Shown here: positions 1-6,312 of the stretch, piece after piece | How positions within the stretch are numbered: the first letter of the stretch is position 1 | Layout: every line of letters begins with the position of its first letter | Source of the DNA: Candidatus Cloacimonadota bacterium | GTDB lineage: Bacteria; Cloacimonadota; Cloacimonadia; JGIOTU-2 | Length of the DNA: 7,306 bases | Assembly: GCA_014382685.1 (NCBI GenBank) | Contig: JACNJG010000146.1 | Coordinates: 8,970-16,275 of the forward strand | Direction: 5' to 3' | Position numbers and translations under genes: made by a program | Notes under the pieces: model-generated | Told to the model about the DNA's origin: nothing | What the model saw: only the letters and a program-made list of their open reading frames with translations | The model's database searches: none

Positions 1-464
1 GCGTGAACATCTTCTTTTGAAACCTTTAACATAGCATCAAGAATCGGCAGATAGCCAGTACAGCGACACAAATTACCGGACAGAGCTTCTTTGATCTCAT
101 CCATGGTCGGATGTTGATTATTATTCAGTAATTCCGTAGCAGAAATTATGATACCCGGAGCGCAGAATCCGCACTGGAAAGCATTATTATCGATCATTGC
201 TTCCTGCACTTTGGTTAAGCCGTGCATAGAAATTCCTTCAACAGTGATAATTTCCTGTCCATCAACCTCGACAGCAAGGATAAGGCAGCTTCTGACACTC
301 TGTCCATTCAGGAGGACATTGCAAGCACCGCAATCTCCTCTGTCGCAACCGCATTTCGGACTTTTCACGCCCAATTTTTCACGCAGCACATCGAGAAGTG
401 TTTCGTTCGGCTCTACATTAACAGCTCTATTTTCATGATTCAGCATAAAATGTATTTCAGACAT
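1..464 (-). CDS. 2Fe-2S subunit of a xanthine dehydrogenase-family molybdenum hydroxylase (partial, C-terminus cut by window edge)
   Basis: Small iron-sulfur subunit that passes electrons from the molybdopterin subunit to the FAD subunit in a cytoplasmic three-subunit molybdenum hydroxylase. I translated 154 codons from the ATG at 464; the frame runs off the left edge. The N-terminal plant-ferredoxin-type domain carries cluster cysteines C40, C45, C48 and C60 (motif GCDRGDCGAC), with an additional C38. The C-terminal helical domain carries the second cluster: C98 and C101 in QCGFCAPG, C133 and C135 in GNLCRCTGY. All eight expected ligands are present. Family members are about 150-165 residues, so only a few residues should be missing. 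The start is set by GGAGG five bases upstream, and it overlaps the end of the FAD gene by 8 bases (ATGTCTGA), which implies translational coupling. The CoxS/XdhC/NdhS/HcrC families share this layout, so the substrate is not determined. Very sure of family. Confidence 0.95.
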   Translation of the reverse strand, partial: MSEIHFMLNHENRAVNVEPNETLLDVLREKLGVKSPKCGCDRGDCGACNVLLNGQSVRSCLILAVEVDGQEIITVEGISMHGLTKVQEAMIDNNAFQCGFCAPGIIISATELLNNNQHPTMDEIKEALSGNLCRCTGYLPILDAMLKVSKEDVH

Positions 465-1326
465 TTCCACCTCCATGAATCTGAGAGATCGCTTTCTTTA
501 ATCCTCTTTCGAACATCACACCCATCATATGAGCTCGATATTCTTCTGTTGCCCTGATATCAGAAATTGGAGAAATTTCCTTAAGTAAATGCTGTTTCGC
601 TTCTTCAATTAAATCATCGGAAATCTCTTTGCCATTCAGAATTTCTTCGACACTGAAAGCTCTCTTTGGAACAGGTCCCACAGCACAAAATGCAACTTTG
701 TAAATGAGGTCTTCAAATGCCAAAATACACACTCCTGCCTGTGCAAGATCTTCTCCGGAATATCTTCCAAGTTTCTCATAACATCCTGAATGTTTTTTTT
801 CTGGAAACCGAATTGCAATGCCGGTCACAAGCTCATCATCATGCAGACCTGTTTCTTTAGGACCTGTGAACCAGTCTGTGATAGAAATGGTCCTTTCTAT
901 AGAAGAACTTTTCGCAATAATATCAGCATCATACACGAGCAGGATCGGGGCAGAATCAGCAGATGGAACAGCGGAGCAAATATTTCCTACAATTGTGGCT
1001 CTGTTACGAATTCCAATTGAAGCAACTTTTTTTGACATATTTTTTATTAGAGGAAAATATTTTTTGATGATCTCCGATTCGATCAATTCTGAAAAGGTTA
1101 CACATGCACCGATAACGAGTGTATTGTCTTCGAATAGGATCTCGTGCAGGTTTTTTATTCCTTTTATATCTATCACAGCATCTGGTGTTTCGATATTTTC
1201 TTTCATCTGCACCACAAGATCGGTGCCACCTGCAAGAACTCTCGATTTTTCCCCAAATTTTGAAAGAAGATTAATTGCTTCGATCATATCTTTGGGTTTG
1301 AAATATTCAAAATCTTTTGTAATCAC
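457..1326 (-). CDS. FAD-binding (medium) subunit of a xanthine dehydrogenase/CO dehydrogenase-family molybdenum hydroxylase
   Basis: Flavoprotein subunit that takes electrons from the 2Fe-2S subunit and hands them to NAD+, ferredoxin or another acceptor. The 289 residues match the usual 280-295 of CoxM/XdhB/HcrB-type subunits. The N-terminal FAD domain begins with a Y-F-K-P-x-x-x-x-E-A-x-x-L-L pattern, then AGGTDL at residues 32-37 and the second FAD loop IGIRNRATIVGNICSAVPSAD at about 104-124. The C-terminal CO dehydrogenase flavoprotein-like domain ends with IRATEEYRAHM at about 257-267. The start is GTG at 1326 with AGGAAG six bases upstream. The next ATG (residue 14) would delete the conserved first strand, so GTG is preferred. 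The methyltransferase stop lies 19 bases upstream and the 2Fe-2S gene overlaps its end by 8 bases. The order FAD then 2Fe-2S then (expected) Mo subunit is common in this family. Substrate unknown. Confidence 0.94.
   Translation of the reverse strand: MITKDFEYFKPKDMIEAINLLSKFGEKSRVLAGGTDLVVQMKENIETPDAVIDIKGIKNLHEILFEDNTLVIGACVTFSELIESEIIKKYFPLIKNMSKKVASIGIRNRATIVGNICSAVPSADSAPILLVYDADIIAKSSSIERTISITDWFTGPKETGLHDDELVTGIAIRFPEKKHSGCYEKLGRYSGEDLAQAGVCILAFEDLIYKVAFCAVGPVPKRAFSVEEILNGKEISDDLIEEAKQHLLKEISPISDIRATEEYRAHMMGVMFERGLKKAISQIHGGGNV
469..474 (-). promoter_or_regulatory. Ribosome binding site of the 2Fe-2S subunit gene
   Basis: On the minus strand GGAGGT lies inside the last codons of the FAD subunit gene, five bases (counted from GGAGG) before the ATG at 464. 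It fixes the start of the iron-sulfur subunit and supports reinitiation or coupled translation across the 8-base overlap. Confidence 0.8.
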
Positions 1327-1332
1327 TAAAAA

Positions 1333-1338
1333 CTTCCT
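1333..1338 (-). promoter_or_regulatory. Ribosome binding site supporting the GTG start of the FAD subunit
   Basis: AGGAAG on the minus strand, six bases before GTG at 1326, in the 19-base spacer after the methyltransferase stop. It decides in favour of the GTG start over later ATG codons. Confidence 0.65.
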
Positions 1339-1345
1339 TTCATAA

Positions 1346-2329
1346 TTAAAGTTCTACAAAATAAAGATAACGGCTGAGTCGATCTGATTCGACAAACTCG
1401 AGAATCTTATTTGATTCACGAATTCTGGATAAATAAATTTGAATATTACCTTCTTTTTCAAATTCTTCTTTTAACGTTTCGGCAACTTCTTTTGATTTTC
1501 TCCAATGATGTTTCTCTTCTTCTGTAAAATTCCAGGTTTGATATTTTAAATTCTGTTCCTTCAAAATCTCAGCTAATTTAGTTTTATCAGGAAGTAATGA
1601 TTCTTGAGAATCATCGGGCTTTATCATCCGGGTATAAAAAATTCCCATTATTCCATTCTGTTTTAAAAGCCCCTTCATTTGTAGAACAGTATCTTTTAAA
1701 TTTTCCGCAAAATAAAGTGTATCAATTGAGATGATCGCATCGAAAGATTTTTCAGGAAAATCAATTGTATCAATATCCATTGTTATGAATTTCAAACGGT
1801 CATTTTTAGATTTTGTTCTTTCTTTCGCCCATTCAATTGCTTTTTCTGCATAATCAATACCTGTTATGTGTGCCTTTGTTACATCAGAAATATACTCGGT
1901 AATTGTTCCCGACGCACAACCTAGATCCAAAACTTTATGATGTCGGTTTAACTTCATTAATTCCAGTAATTTGTTAAGTTGATGCATACTCATCATATTG
2001 AATTGAGTAATATTTTTTCCATGCACCAGCTCACAGAATTTACCATACACTTTACTTTTTTCTATTTTAACTAACAACTCTCCAAAATTATTGGCTCTTA
2101 TTCTTTTAAGAGATTTCTTAGCTTTATTTGTTAAAGAATATTCCTTATCGACTTCCTTAACAAACTTATTTTTGATAAGTGATTTGTAAGCTTCTGATAA
2201 TTCTAATAAGTTCTCATCATAGACTTTCTTTCCGGTCGCGTTAATAGTTTCTTTATTAACCTTTCTTCCTGATCTTTCAACCATATTGATCAAGTATAGA
2301 AGTTGTTTCTCTGTTTTATTTAGATCCAT
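1346..2329 (-). CDS. Class I SAM-dependent methyltransferase with N-terminal winged-helix-like region
   Basis: Predicted S-adenosylmethionine-dependent methyltransferase of 327 residues; the acceptor is unknown. The Rossmann core starts at about residue 130: motif I VLDLGCASG at 133-141, acidic residue D159 in ITGIDYAEKAIEWA, then MDIDTIDFPEKSFDAIISID at about 184-203 (motifs III and IV). Residues 1-80 look like a winged helix: helical segments followed by a hydrophobic wing (FVKEVDKEYSLTNKAKKSLKRIR, with a YSLTNKAKK pattern typical of MarR/PadR-like wings). This part is judged by eye only. The gene is lysine-rich (44 of 327) and AT-rich (25-33% GC in three sampled 60-base lines). Its ATG has no clear Shine-Dalgarno sequence. 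It sits between the cyclase gene (142-base gap upstream) and the FAD gene (19 bases downstream), so it may be co-transcribed with the Mo hydroxylase without an obvious role in it. It could be a small-molecule methyltransferase, a regulator-enzyme fusion, or an unrelated insertion. Confidence 0.88.
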   Translation of the reverse strand: MDLNKTEKQLLYLINMVERSGRKVNKETINATGKKVYDENLLELSEAYKSLIKNKFVKEVDKEYSLTNKAKKSLKRIRANNFGELLVKIEKSKVYGKFCELVHGKNITQFNMMSMHQLNKLLELMKLNRHHKVLDLGCASGTITEYISDVTKAHITGIDYAEKAIEWAKERTKSKNDRLKFITMDIDTIDFPEKSFDAIISIDTLYFAENLKDTVLQMKGLLKQNGIMGIFYTRMIKPDDSQESLLPDKTKLAEILKEQNLKYQTWNFTEEEKHHWRKSKEVAETLKEEFEKEGNIQIYLSRIRESNKILEFVESDRLSRYLYFVEL

Positions 2330-2346
2330 CTATTTGCTTTAAAATG

Positions 2347-2362
2347 AAGTGTTAAAACACTT
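2347..2362. promoter_or_regulatory. 16-base near-perfect palindrome upstream of the methyltransferase gene, possible operator or hairpin
   Basis: AAGTGTTAAAACACTT has 7-base arms around a 2-base centre and ends 17 bases before the methyltransferase ATG. A TATATA (2365-2370) lies just upstream on the minus strand, so a start site driven by it would fall inside the palindrome, as with many autoregulated operators. On the plus strand the arms are followed by a broken T-run (2361-2386), which would look like a terminator, but no plus-strand gene leads into it. An operator reading is therefore preferred, tentatively. Confidence 0.4.
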
Positions 2363-2388
2363 TTTATATAGTTTTTTTCTTTTTTCGC

Positions 2389-2417
2389 ATCTTTCGCTTG
2401 TCATGGCGTCCTGTCAA
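2389..2417 (-). promoter_or_regulatory. Possible sigma70-type promoter for the methyltransferase/Mo-hydroxylase genes
   Basis: On the minus strand a perfect TTGACA (2417-2412) is followed after 17 bases by AAAGAT (2394-2389), which matches TATAAT at only three positions (A2, A5, T6). An alternative -10, TATATA at 2370-2365, has no good -35 at the right distance. The position in the only sizeable gap of the block fits a second transcription start, but the -10 is weak. Confidence 0.3.
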
Positions 2418-2418
2418 G
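2397..2418. repeat. Imperfect 22-base inverted repeat in the cyclase-methyltransferase gap
   Basis: CTTGTCA and TGTCAAG face each other across an 8-base centre with one mismatched pair (6 of 7 pair), and part of the centre (GGC/GTC) can pair further. It overlaps the candidate TTGACA box. It has no T-run on either side, so it is not a normal intrinsic terminator. It could be an operator or part of a dispersed intergenic repeat. Confidence 0.35.
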
Positions 2419-2450
2419 TCGTAATGAAATGGAGACTGAAGTGTAATGAA
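2416..2450. repeat. Two-copy short direct repeat in the cyclase-methyltransferase gap
   Basis: AAGTCGTAATGAA (2416-2428) recurs as AAGTGTAATGAA (2439-2450), identical except for one extra C in the first copy. The copies start 23 bases apart, about two helical turns. It lies directly downstream of the cyclase stop on the minus strand. It could be a regulator-binding pair or a fragment of an intergenic repeat family; its function is unknown. Confidence 0.45.
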
Positions 2451-2471
2451 GTCGGATGGCTAAAACCCTTT

Positions 2472-3290
2472 CTATTCCGGCTGCTCAAGAGCAACTATTC
2501 GGCACATTGATGATTCCAATTCAATACCGCGCAAAGGGAATAGCCCGATCCAGACACGTTTATTATTCACTTTATTCAGTTCACCACCCAGATTTTCTGC
2601 GTGAAGCAATCCTTTGGGGAAAAGATTCAAATGCATTACCTGGTAGTATTCTTCGAGTGGGAACATTTCATCCCAGGTTTTATTGTATTTTGCTTGGAGT
2701 TTTTTATCAGCTTCAATAAAGGATTTCGGATGCCAATCTCTGATGATCGTATTCATCGGGTGATCTGCACTTCCGCAATCTACACCGATCCATTTGAATT
2801 TCATTTCTAGAGCCCATTTGTGAAATTCGGGATCAGGACCCGGATGTTTGACAAAATAACGAACCTCATCGGATTCCGGCTGATCCCAGCTATAGCGATG
2901 GTATCCTGTGTTTATTATGAGAATATCTCCTTTTTTGATCTCAACTTTACTCATCAGCATTTCCGGTGAGTAGAGAGAGTAATCTTCAACTTCATCGGAG
3001 ATATCAACCACAACTCCCTGCCCAATCCAATCTTTAATAGGAACTTCTCCAATAGTTTTACCACTGCCAAAAAAATGAATTTGCCCATCGATGTGCGTAC
3101 CTACATGATTACTTGTTTTAATTATCTGTCCGTTCGCTCCCTGACCCATATGAGCGCCGGCAAGTCTTTTAAAATATTGGATCTGCAACGGCATATAACT
3201 GGGCCACGGCGGTGTATGAATGCTCAGTCGCTGTGTCAGATCATACACTCGCACCTTATCCATAAATTCCAGAAATTCGTTATTGTTCAT
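2472..3290 (-). CDS. Cyclase-family metal-dependent hydrolase (PF04199-like)
   Basis: Predicted cytoplasmic hydrolase of the putative cyclase family, which includes bacterial arylformamidase (KynB) and isatin hydrolase; characterised members use a divalent metal to hydrolyse amide or cyclic amide bonds. The 272 residues carry the metal-binding signature NHVGTHIDGQIH at 61-72 (H62, H66, D68, H72), then GVDCGSADHP at 169-178 and HAENLGG at 230-236, which supplies the conserved E-N-L of the family. There is no signal peptide or membrane segment. The start is ATG at 3290 with AAGGAG five bases upstream, in a 27-base spacer after the DUF1116 gene, so the two are very likely in one operon. Next to a ureido-acid carbamoyltransferase-like complex, ring opening of a cyclic amide or imide is the natural guess, but this is inference. 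KynB-type N-formylkynurenine hydrolysis is less likely because no tryptophan-degradation gene is present here. Confidence 0.9.
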   Translation of the reverse strand: MNNNEFLEFMDKVRVYDLTQRLSIHTPPWPSYMPLQIQYFKRLAGAHMGQGANGQIIKTSNHVGTHIDGQIHFFGSGKTIGEVPIKDWIGQGVVVDISDEVEDYSLYSPEMLMSKVEIKKGDILIINTGYHRYSWDQPESDEVRYFVKHPGPDPEFHKWALEMKFKWIGVDCGSADHPMNTIIRDWHPKSFIEADKKLQAKYNKTWDEMFPLEEYYQVMHLNLFPKGLLHAENLGGELNKVNNKRVWIGLFPLRGIELESSMCRIVALEQPE

Positions 3291-3295
3291 TATGA

Positions 3296-3301
3296 CTCCT
3301 T
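3296..3301 (-). promoter_or_regulatory. Ribosome binding site of the cyclase-family gene
   Basis: AAGGAG on the minus strand, five bases before the ATG at 3290, within the 27-base spacer following the DUF1116 stop. It confirms the start. Confidence 0.8.
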
Positions 3302-3317
3302 ACATTTTTTATTTTAA

Positions 3318-4727
3318 TTATTTTTTCTTTTCTAATGATTCAGCTAAACCTTTCAGGGCTTTTGTAAAAGGTTCCATCGGAGCGCTCAGCACTCCGGCTC
3401 CGACCTGTCCGATACCTGCTTCTTTATGCGCAACGCCTGTATCAATAAAGGGCAAGATGCCTTTTTCTACTACTTCTATAACATCGATTCCGGTTGGAGT
3501 TCCACGAAAATTCAGAGAGGGGATTTGATATATATTATTTTCACCAACAGCGATCTCATACATTTCCTGAGTATAATTCAGCGCATCTTTTGCTGTTCCA
3601 CCAACAAATTGAACGATCGCCGGTGACGATGCAATTGCAAAACCACCAAGCCCATTCGTTTCCGTAATAGAGCTATCCCCAATATCCCTGTTTGCATCAT
3701 CTTTTGTATATCCCGGAAAAAAAAGCGCATCGGGTATTGGTGCAGGACCAACAAACCATGCATCGCCTGTGCCGGAAAGCTGAATCCCGAAATCCGTTCC
3801 ATTACGTGTCATTGCCACGACTACACTGCTTCCCTTGATATTTCGGGCAGCATCGAGCGTAACTTTGCAAGCAGGCATAGATAGATTTAAGAAGAAATGG
3901 TCATTGCCATTAATGAATTCGAGCACTTCTACTGCAATATCAGTATCATTTGTCTTTATAACAGCCGGTGCGATCTGGCGGTAAAATAATGATGTCGCAG
4001 CCCTATTTCTATTATGAACTTCATCCCCCATGTGCAACGCTTGAGCAATGATGTTCTTCAGATCGATCTTGCTAAGTTCCCTCACTGCTCTTTTCAACGC
4101 AGGATAAAGAACCGCTTCCATCCATCTCAGTTTTCCGATCACTTCTTTACTGAAAGCGCCGTAGCGAAGCACTTTACCGAGTCCTTCGTTCATCGTACAG
4201 TATGCATGATTCCCATATTCCTCATTTTTCAGAATAAAAACCGGCATCGAGGCAGATACAATTCCTGCCATCGGACCAACTGTGCTATGTTCATGACAGG
4301 GAGAATATTCAATTTCATTAGAATTTGCAATTTTCTCTGCTTCTTCAGGATTTTCAGCCATTCCTTCGTATATCAGAGCCCCGATGATCGCCCCTCTCAT
4401 TGGTCCGCACATCCTGTCCCAGGTTATTGGCGGTCCGGCATGGAGTATCATATTTTTTTTCATACCGGGTATCACATCTATCGCCTTTGCCAGATCGATG
4501 AGAAACGGCGTTCCGCTTAAAATCTTCTTCAAACTTTTTTCATTCTGCTTTTCAATATACGAACCATGTGATGATATGATTTCCATAGTTTTTTCATCTA
4601 TCTCCGCAGGCGGTTTCCAGTCAACCTGTACAACATTCACATTAACTTCTTCCAGACTATCTTTGAAGGAGGTTAGTCCGATGTTTATTACTTTTAAATC
4701 TTTATCAAAGAGGTCATTTATTGCCAT
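3318..4727 (-). CDS. DUF1116 protein, AllG/YlbE/YahG-like subunit of a carbamoyltransferase-type complex
   Basis: Member of the DUF1116 family, represented in E. coli by YlbE (AllG) and YahG. In E. coli AllG is assigned with AllF (FdrA) and AllH (YlbF) to oxamate carbamoyltransferase: oxalurate plus phosphate gives oxamate plus carbamoyl phosphate in anaerobic allantoin use. From the ATG at 4727 the protein has 469 residues, close to YahG and longer than YlbE. Blocks that look conserved are LHAGPPITWDRMCGPMRGA (95-113), SPCHEHSTVGPMAG (142-155), GDEVHNRNRAATSLF (234-248), MTRNGTDFGI (306-315), DSSITETNGLGGFA (351-364) and a Gly-rich C-terminus (about 431-446). An ATG nine codons earlier (4754) is in frame, but AAGGAGG lies six bases before 4727, so 4727 is chosen. 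It overlaps the FdrA-like gene by 14 bases. The true substrate here may be another ureido acid. Confidence 0.9.
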   Translation of the reverse strand: MAINDLFDKDLKVINIGLTSFKDSLEEVNVNVVQVDWKPPAEIDEKTMEIISSHGSYIEKQNEKSLKKILSGTPFLIDLAKAIDVIPGMKKNMILHAGPPITWDRMCGPMRGAIIGALIYEGMAENPEEAEKIANSNEIEYSPCHEHSTVGPMAGIVSASMPVFILKNEEYGNHAYCTMNEGLGKVLRYGAFSKEVIGKLRWMEAVLYPALKRAVRELSKIDLKNIIAQALHMGDEVHNRNRAATSLFYRQIAPAVIKTNDTDIAVEVLEFINGNDHFFLNLSMPACKVTLDAARNIKGSSVVVAMTRNGTDFGIQLSGTGDAWFVGPAPIPDALFFPGYTKDDANRDIGDSSITETNGLGGFAIASSPAIVQFVGGTAKDALNYTQEMYEIAVGENNIYQIPSLNFRGTPTGIDVIEVVEKGILPFIDTGVAHKEAGIGQVGAGVLSAPMEPFTKALKGLAESLEKKK

Positions 4728-6312
4728 GAGGATCCTCCTTTTTTGAGATTTCATCCGAAAGCATTTTGATGATCAAACCTGATAGCTCACATGCAGCAGC
4801 ATTGGATTCCATGACATGCACTCCGGCTTTTTTCAAACTTTTTTCCACATCATTTCTGTTTTGAGGATCATGTTCCGTACCGGTTATTGAACATACAAAG
4901 GAAATCTGACCAGTCGGTGAAATAGAATTCGCTTTCTTTATGACAGGAACAAGCTCTTTTGCCGGCTCCATATTCGATCCGTATCCAAGCACAACATCGA
5001 AAAGTATGACTGCAACTTCCGGATCTTCTGCTTCTTTTAAAATTCTTCTATTCCGCAAGGAATAATCTATCATCGGATGTGGTCTGCCAACAGTGAACTC
5101 GTCTCCGCCCATGTCAATAACCGTGTTCCTGTAACTTTCCCATGAATCTTTCAGTTGAAATTTTTCCCTTGAGGACATGTTGCTGTACACATCCCCGATC
5201 AGGTCTTTAAAGATAATTTGTGCTTCCTCGCAAAGAGTGCCACCGCAAAAAAGTCCGCGAAGATACTTCTGCTCTTTGGTCTTTGTATTCACCTCATTTA
5301 GTGCAATTTCTCGTATTCTCTTTTGTCTTTTTACAATAATATTTTGAAATGAATTTTTATCCTTTTTCTGTGCTAAACTCACTGCAATAAACGCTGCTTC
5401 TTCAAGAGTTTTTGCTGAAATTGCCTTTGAACCTTCAAATAATTTTTCATCAGCACCAAGAAAGATCGCAATGACAGGTTTGGTAATATTTTTTATTTTT
5501 TCCAATATTTTCTTGAGGACTTCAGGGGCTGGAGGTTTTGATACAAGCACAATTATTTCTGTATTCTCATCACGGTTCAATGCTTCCAAAGCTGCAAAGA
5601 ACATGATCCCGCCAACCTCTTTTTTCACATCTCTTCCTCCTGTTCCGATCGCCTGAGAAATCCCTGCGCCGTTATTGGAAATGATCGAGCTTATCTCCTG
5701 CAAGCCGGTTCCCGAAGCTGCCACGATGCCGATATTTCCCCTGTTCACTACATTTGCAAAAGCAAGTGGAATGCCATTTATTATCGCAGTTCCGCAATCT
5801 GGTCCCATCACAAGAAGGTTTTTTCCCCACGCATATTTCTTTAGCCGGATCTCATCTTCAATCGGGACATTATCCGAAAATATCATGACATGAAGCCCCT
5901 TCTTCAATGCTTTCATTGCTTCGTTCGTAGCATATTTACCTGCAATCGAAATTAGTGCCAGGTTTGCGTCCGGCATCGTACCAAGTGCAGTTTCTTGGCT
6001 TTTTGGTAAAAAATCCTCAGTATCTCTGATCGAGTGCCGAACCTTTTCAAGAACCTCATCAACTTGCAGCATTGCTTTTTCTGCCACTTCATCATTTTCT
6101 GCTTTCAGGCATATCAAAAGATCAGATGCTTTCGCATCATCAAAATCGGAAATAAGCAGTCCTGAAGATTTCAGGATCGATCTGTTCTCTTCAGTATTCA
6201 TCACAACTGCAGCATCTGCAATTCCTTCGATCCCATTGATCTGTTTCGCAACGAGCATCAGAGTAACAGAATCAAAATATTCCCCTCGTTTTATTTTACC
6301 TTTCACTACCAC
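4714..6312 (-). CDS. FdrA family protein, AllF/YahF-like subunit (succinyl-CoA synthetase alpha-like fold)
   Basis: FdrA-type protein of 532 residues (E. coli FdrA is about 555, YahF about 515). The family has a CoA-binding/CoA-ligase fold related to succinyl-CoA synthetase alpha, but E. coli FdrA (AllF) is assigned to oxamate carbamoyltransferase with AllG and AllH. Visible parts are an N-terminal domain (about 1-100), the Rossmann-like region with MGPDCGTAI (169-177), GNIGIVAASGTGLQE (192-206) and AIGTGGRD (221-228), then a ligase-like second half with FCGGTLCEEA (355-364), DMGGDEFTVGRPHPMID (400-416) and GYGSNMEP (443-450). I do not see the phosphohistidine loop of true succinyl-CoA synthetases, which argues against ATP-forming CoA ligase activity. 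The GTG at 6312 overlaps the DUF2877 stop by 7 bases, with GGTGA three bases upstream; a second GTG two codons later (6306) is possible. It also overlaps the DUF1116 gene by 14 bases, so the trio is tightly coupled. Confidence 0.9.
   Translation of the reverse strand: MVVKGKIKRGEYFDSVTLMLVAKQINGIEGIADAAVVMNTEENRSILKSSGLLISDFDDAKASDLLICLKAENDEVAEKAMLQVDEVLEKVRHSIRDTEDFLPKSQETALGTMPDANLALISIAGKYATNEAMKALKKGLHVMIFSDNVPIEDEIRLKKYAWGKNLLVMGPDCGTAIINGIPLAFANVVNRGNIGIVAASGTGLQEISSIISNNGAGISQAIGTGGRDVKKEVGGIMFFAALEALNRDENTEIIVLVSKPPAPEVLKKILEKIKNITKPVIAIFLGADEKLFEGSKAISAKTLEEAAFIAVSLAQKKDKNSFQNIIVKRQKRIREIALNEVNTKTKEQKYLRGLFCGGTLCEEAQIIFKDLIGDVYSNMSSREKFQLKDSWESYRNTVIDMGGDEFTVGRPHPMIDYSLRNRRILKEAEDPEVAVILFDVVLGYGSNMEPAKELVPVIKKANSISPTGQISFVCSITGTEHDPQNRNDVEKSLKKAGVHVMESNAAACELSGLIIKMLSDEISKKEDPHGNK
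4734..4740 (-). promoter_or_regulatory. Strong ribosome binding site deciding the DUF1116 start
   Basis: AAGGAGG on the minus strand, six bases before the ATG at 4727 and inside the 3' end of the FdrA-like gene. It is the strongest Shine-Dalgarno sequence noticed in the window. It rules in favour of 4727 over the in-frame ATG at 4754, which has none. Confidence 0.85.

Noticed and set aside
148..557. Plus-strand open frames opposite the 2Fe-2S gene and the end of the FAD gene
   Set aside because: They are antisense shadows of well-recognised protein genes. They show no family features and are long only because of the codon pattern on the opposite strand.
1326..1343. Five-codon mini-ORF (MKGSF) between the methyltransferase and FAD genes, with its TAG overlapping the GTG start
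   Set aside because: No ribosome binding site of its own, and too short to distinguish from chance in AT-rich spacer DNA. Its AGGAAG serves as the binding site for the FAD gene.
2347..2386. Hairpin followed by T-rich tract on the plus strand, resembling an intrinsic terminator
   Set aside because: No plus-strand gene leads into it, and on the minus strand the hairpin lacks a following T-run. It lies in the leader of the methyltransferase gene, so an operator or leader hairpin is more plausible.
2456..2719. Plus-strand frame of 87 codons starting in the intergenic gap and running into the cyclase gene
   Set aside because: Most of it is antisense to the conserved C-terminal part of the cyclase gene, and the product has no recognisable motif.
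4014..4746. Plus-strand open frames of 120-168 codons inside the DUF1116 gene
   Set aside because: They lie opposite conserved DUF1116 coding sequence, have no ribosome binding site noticed and no recognisable domain.
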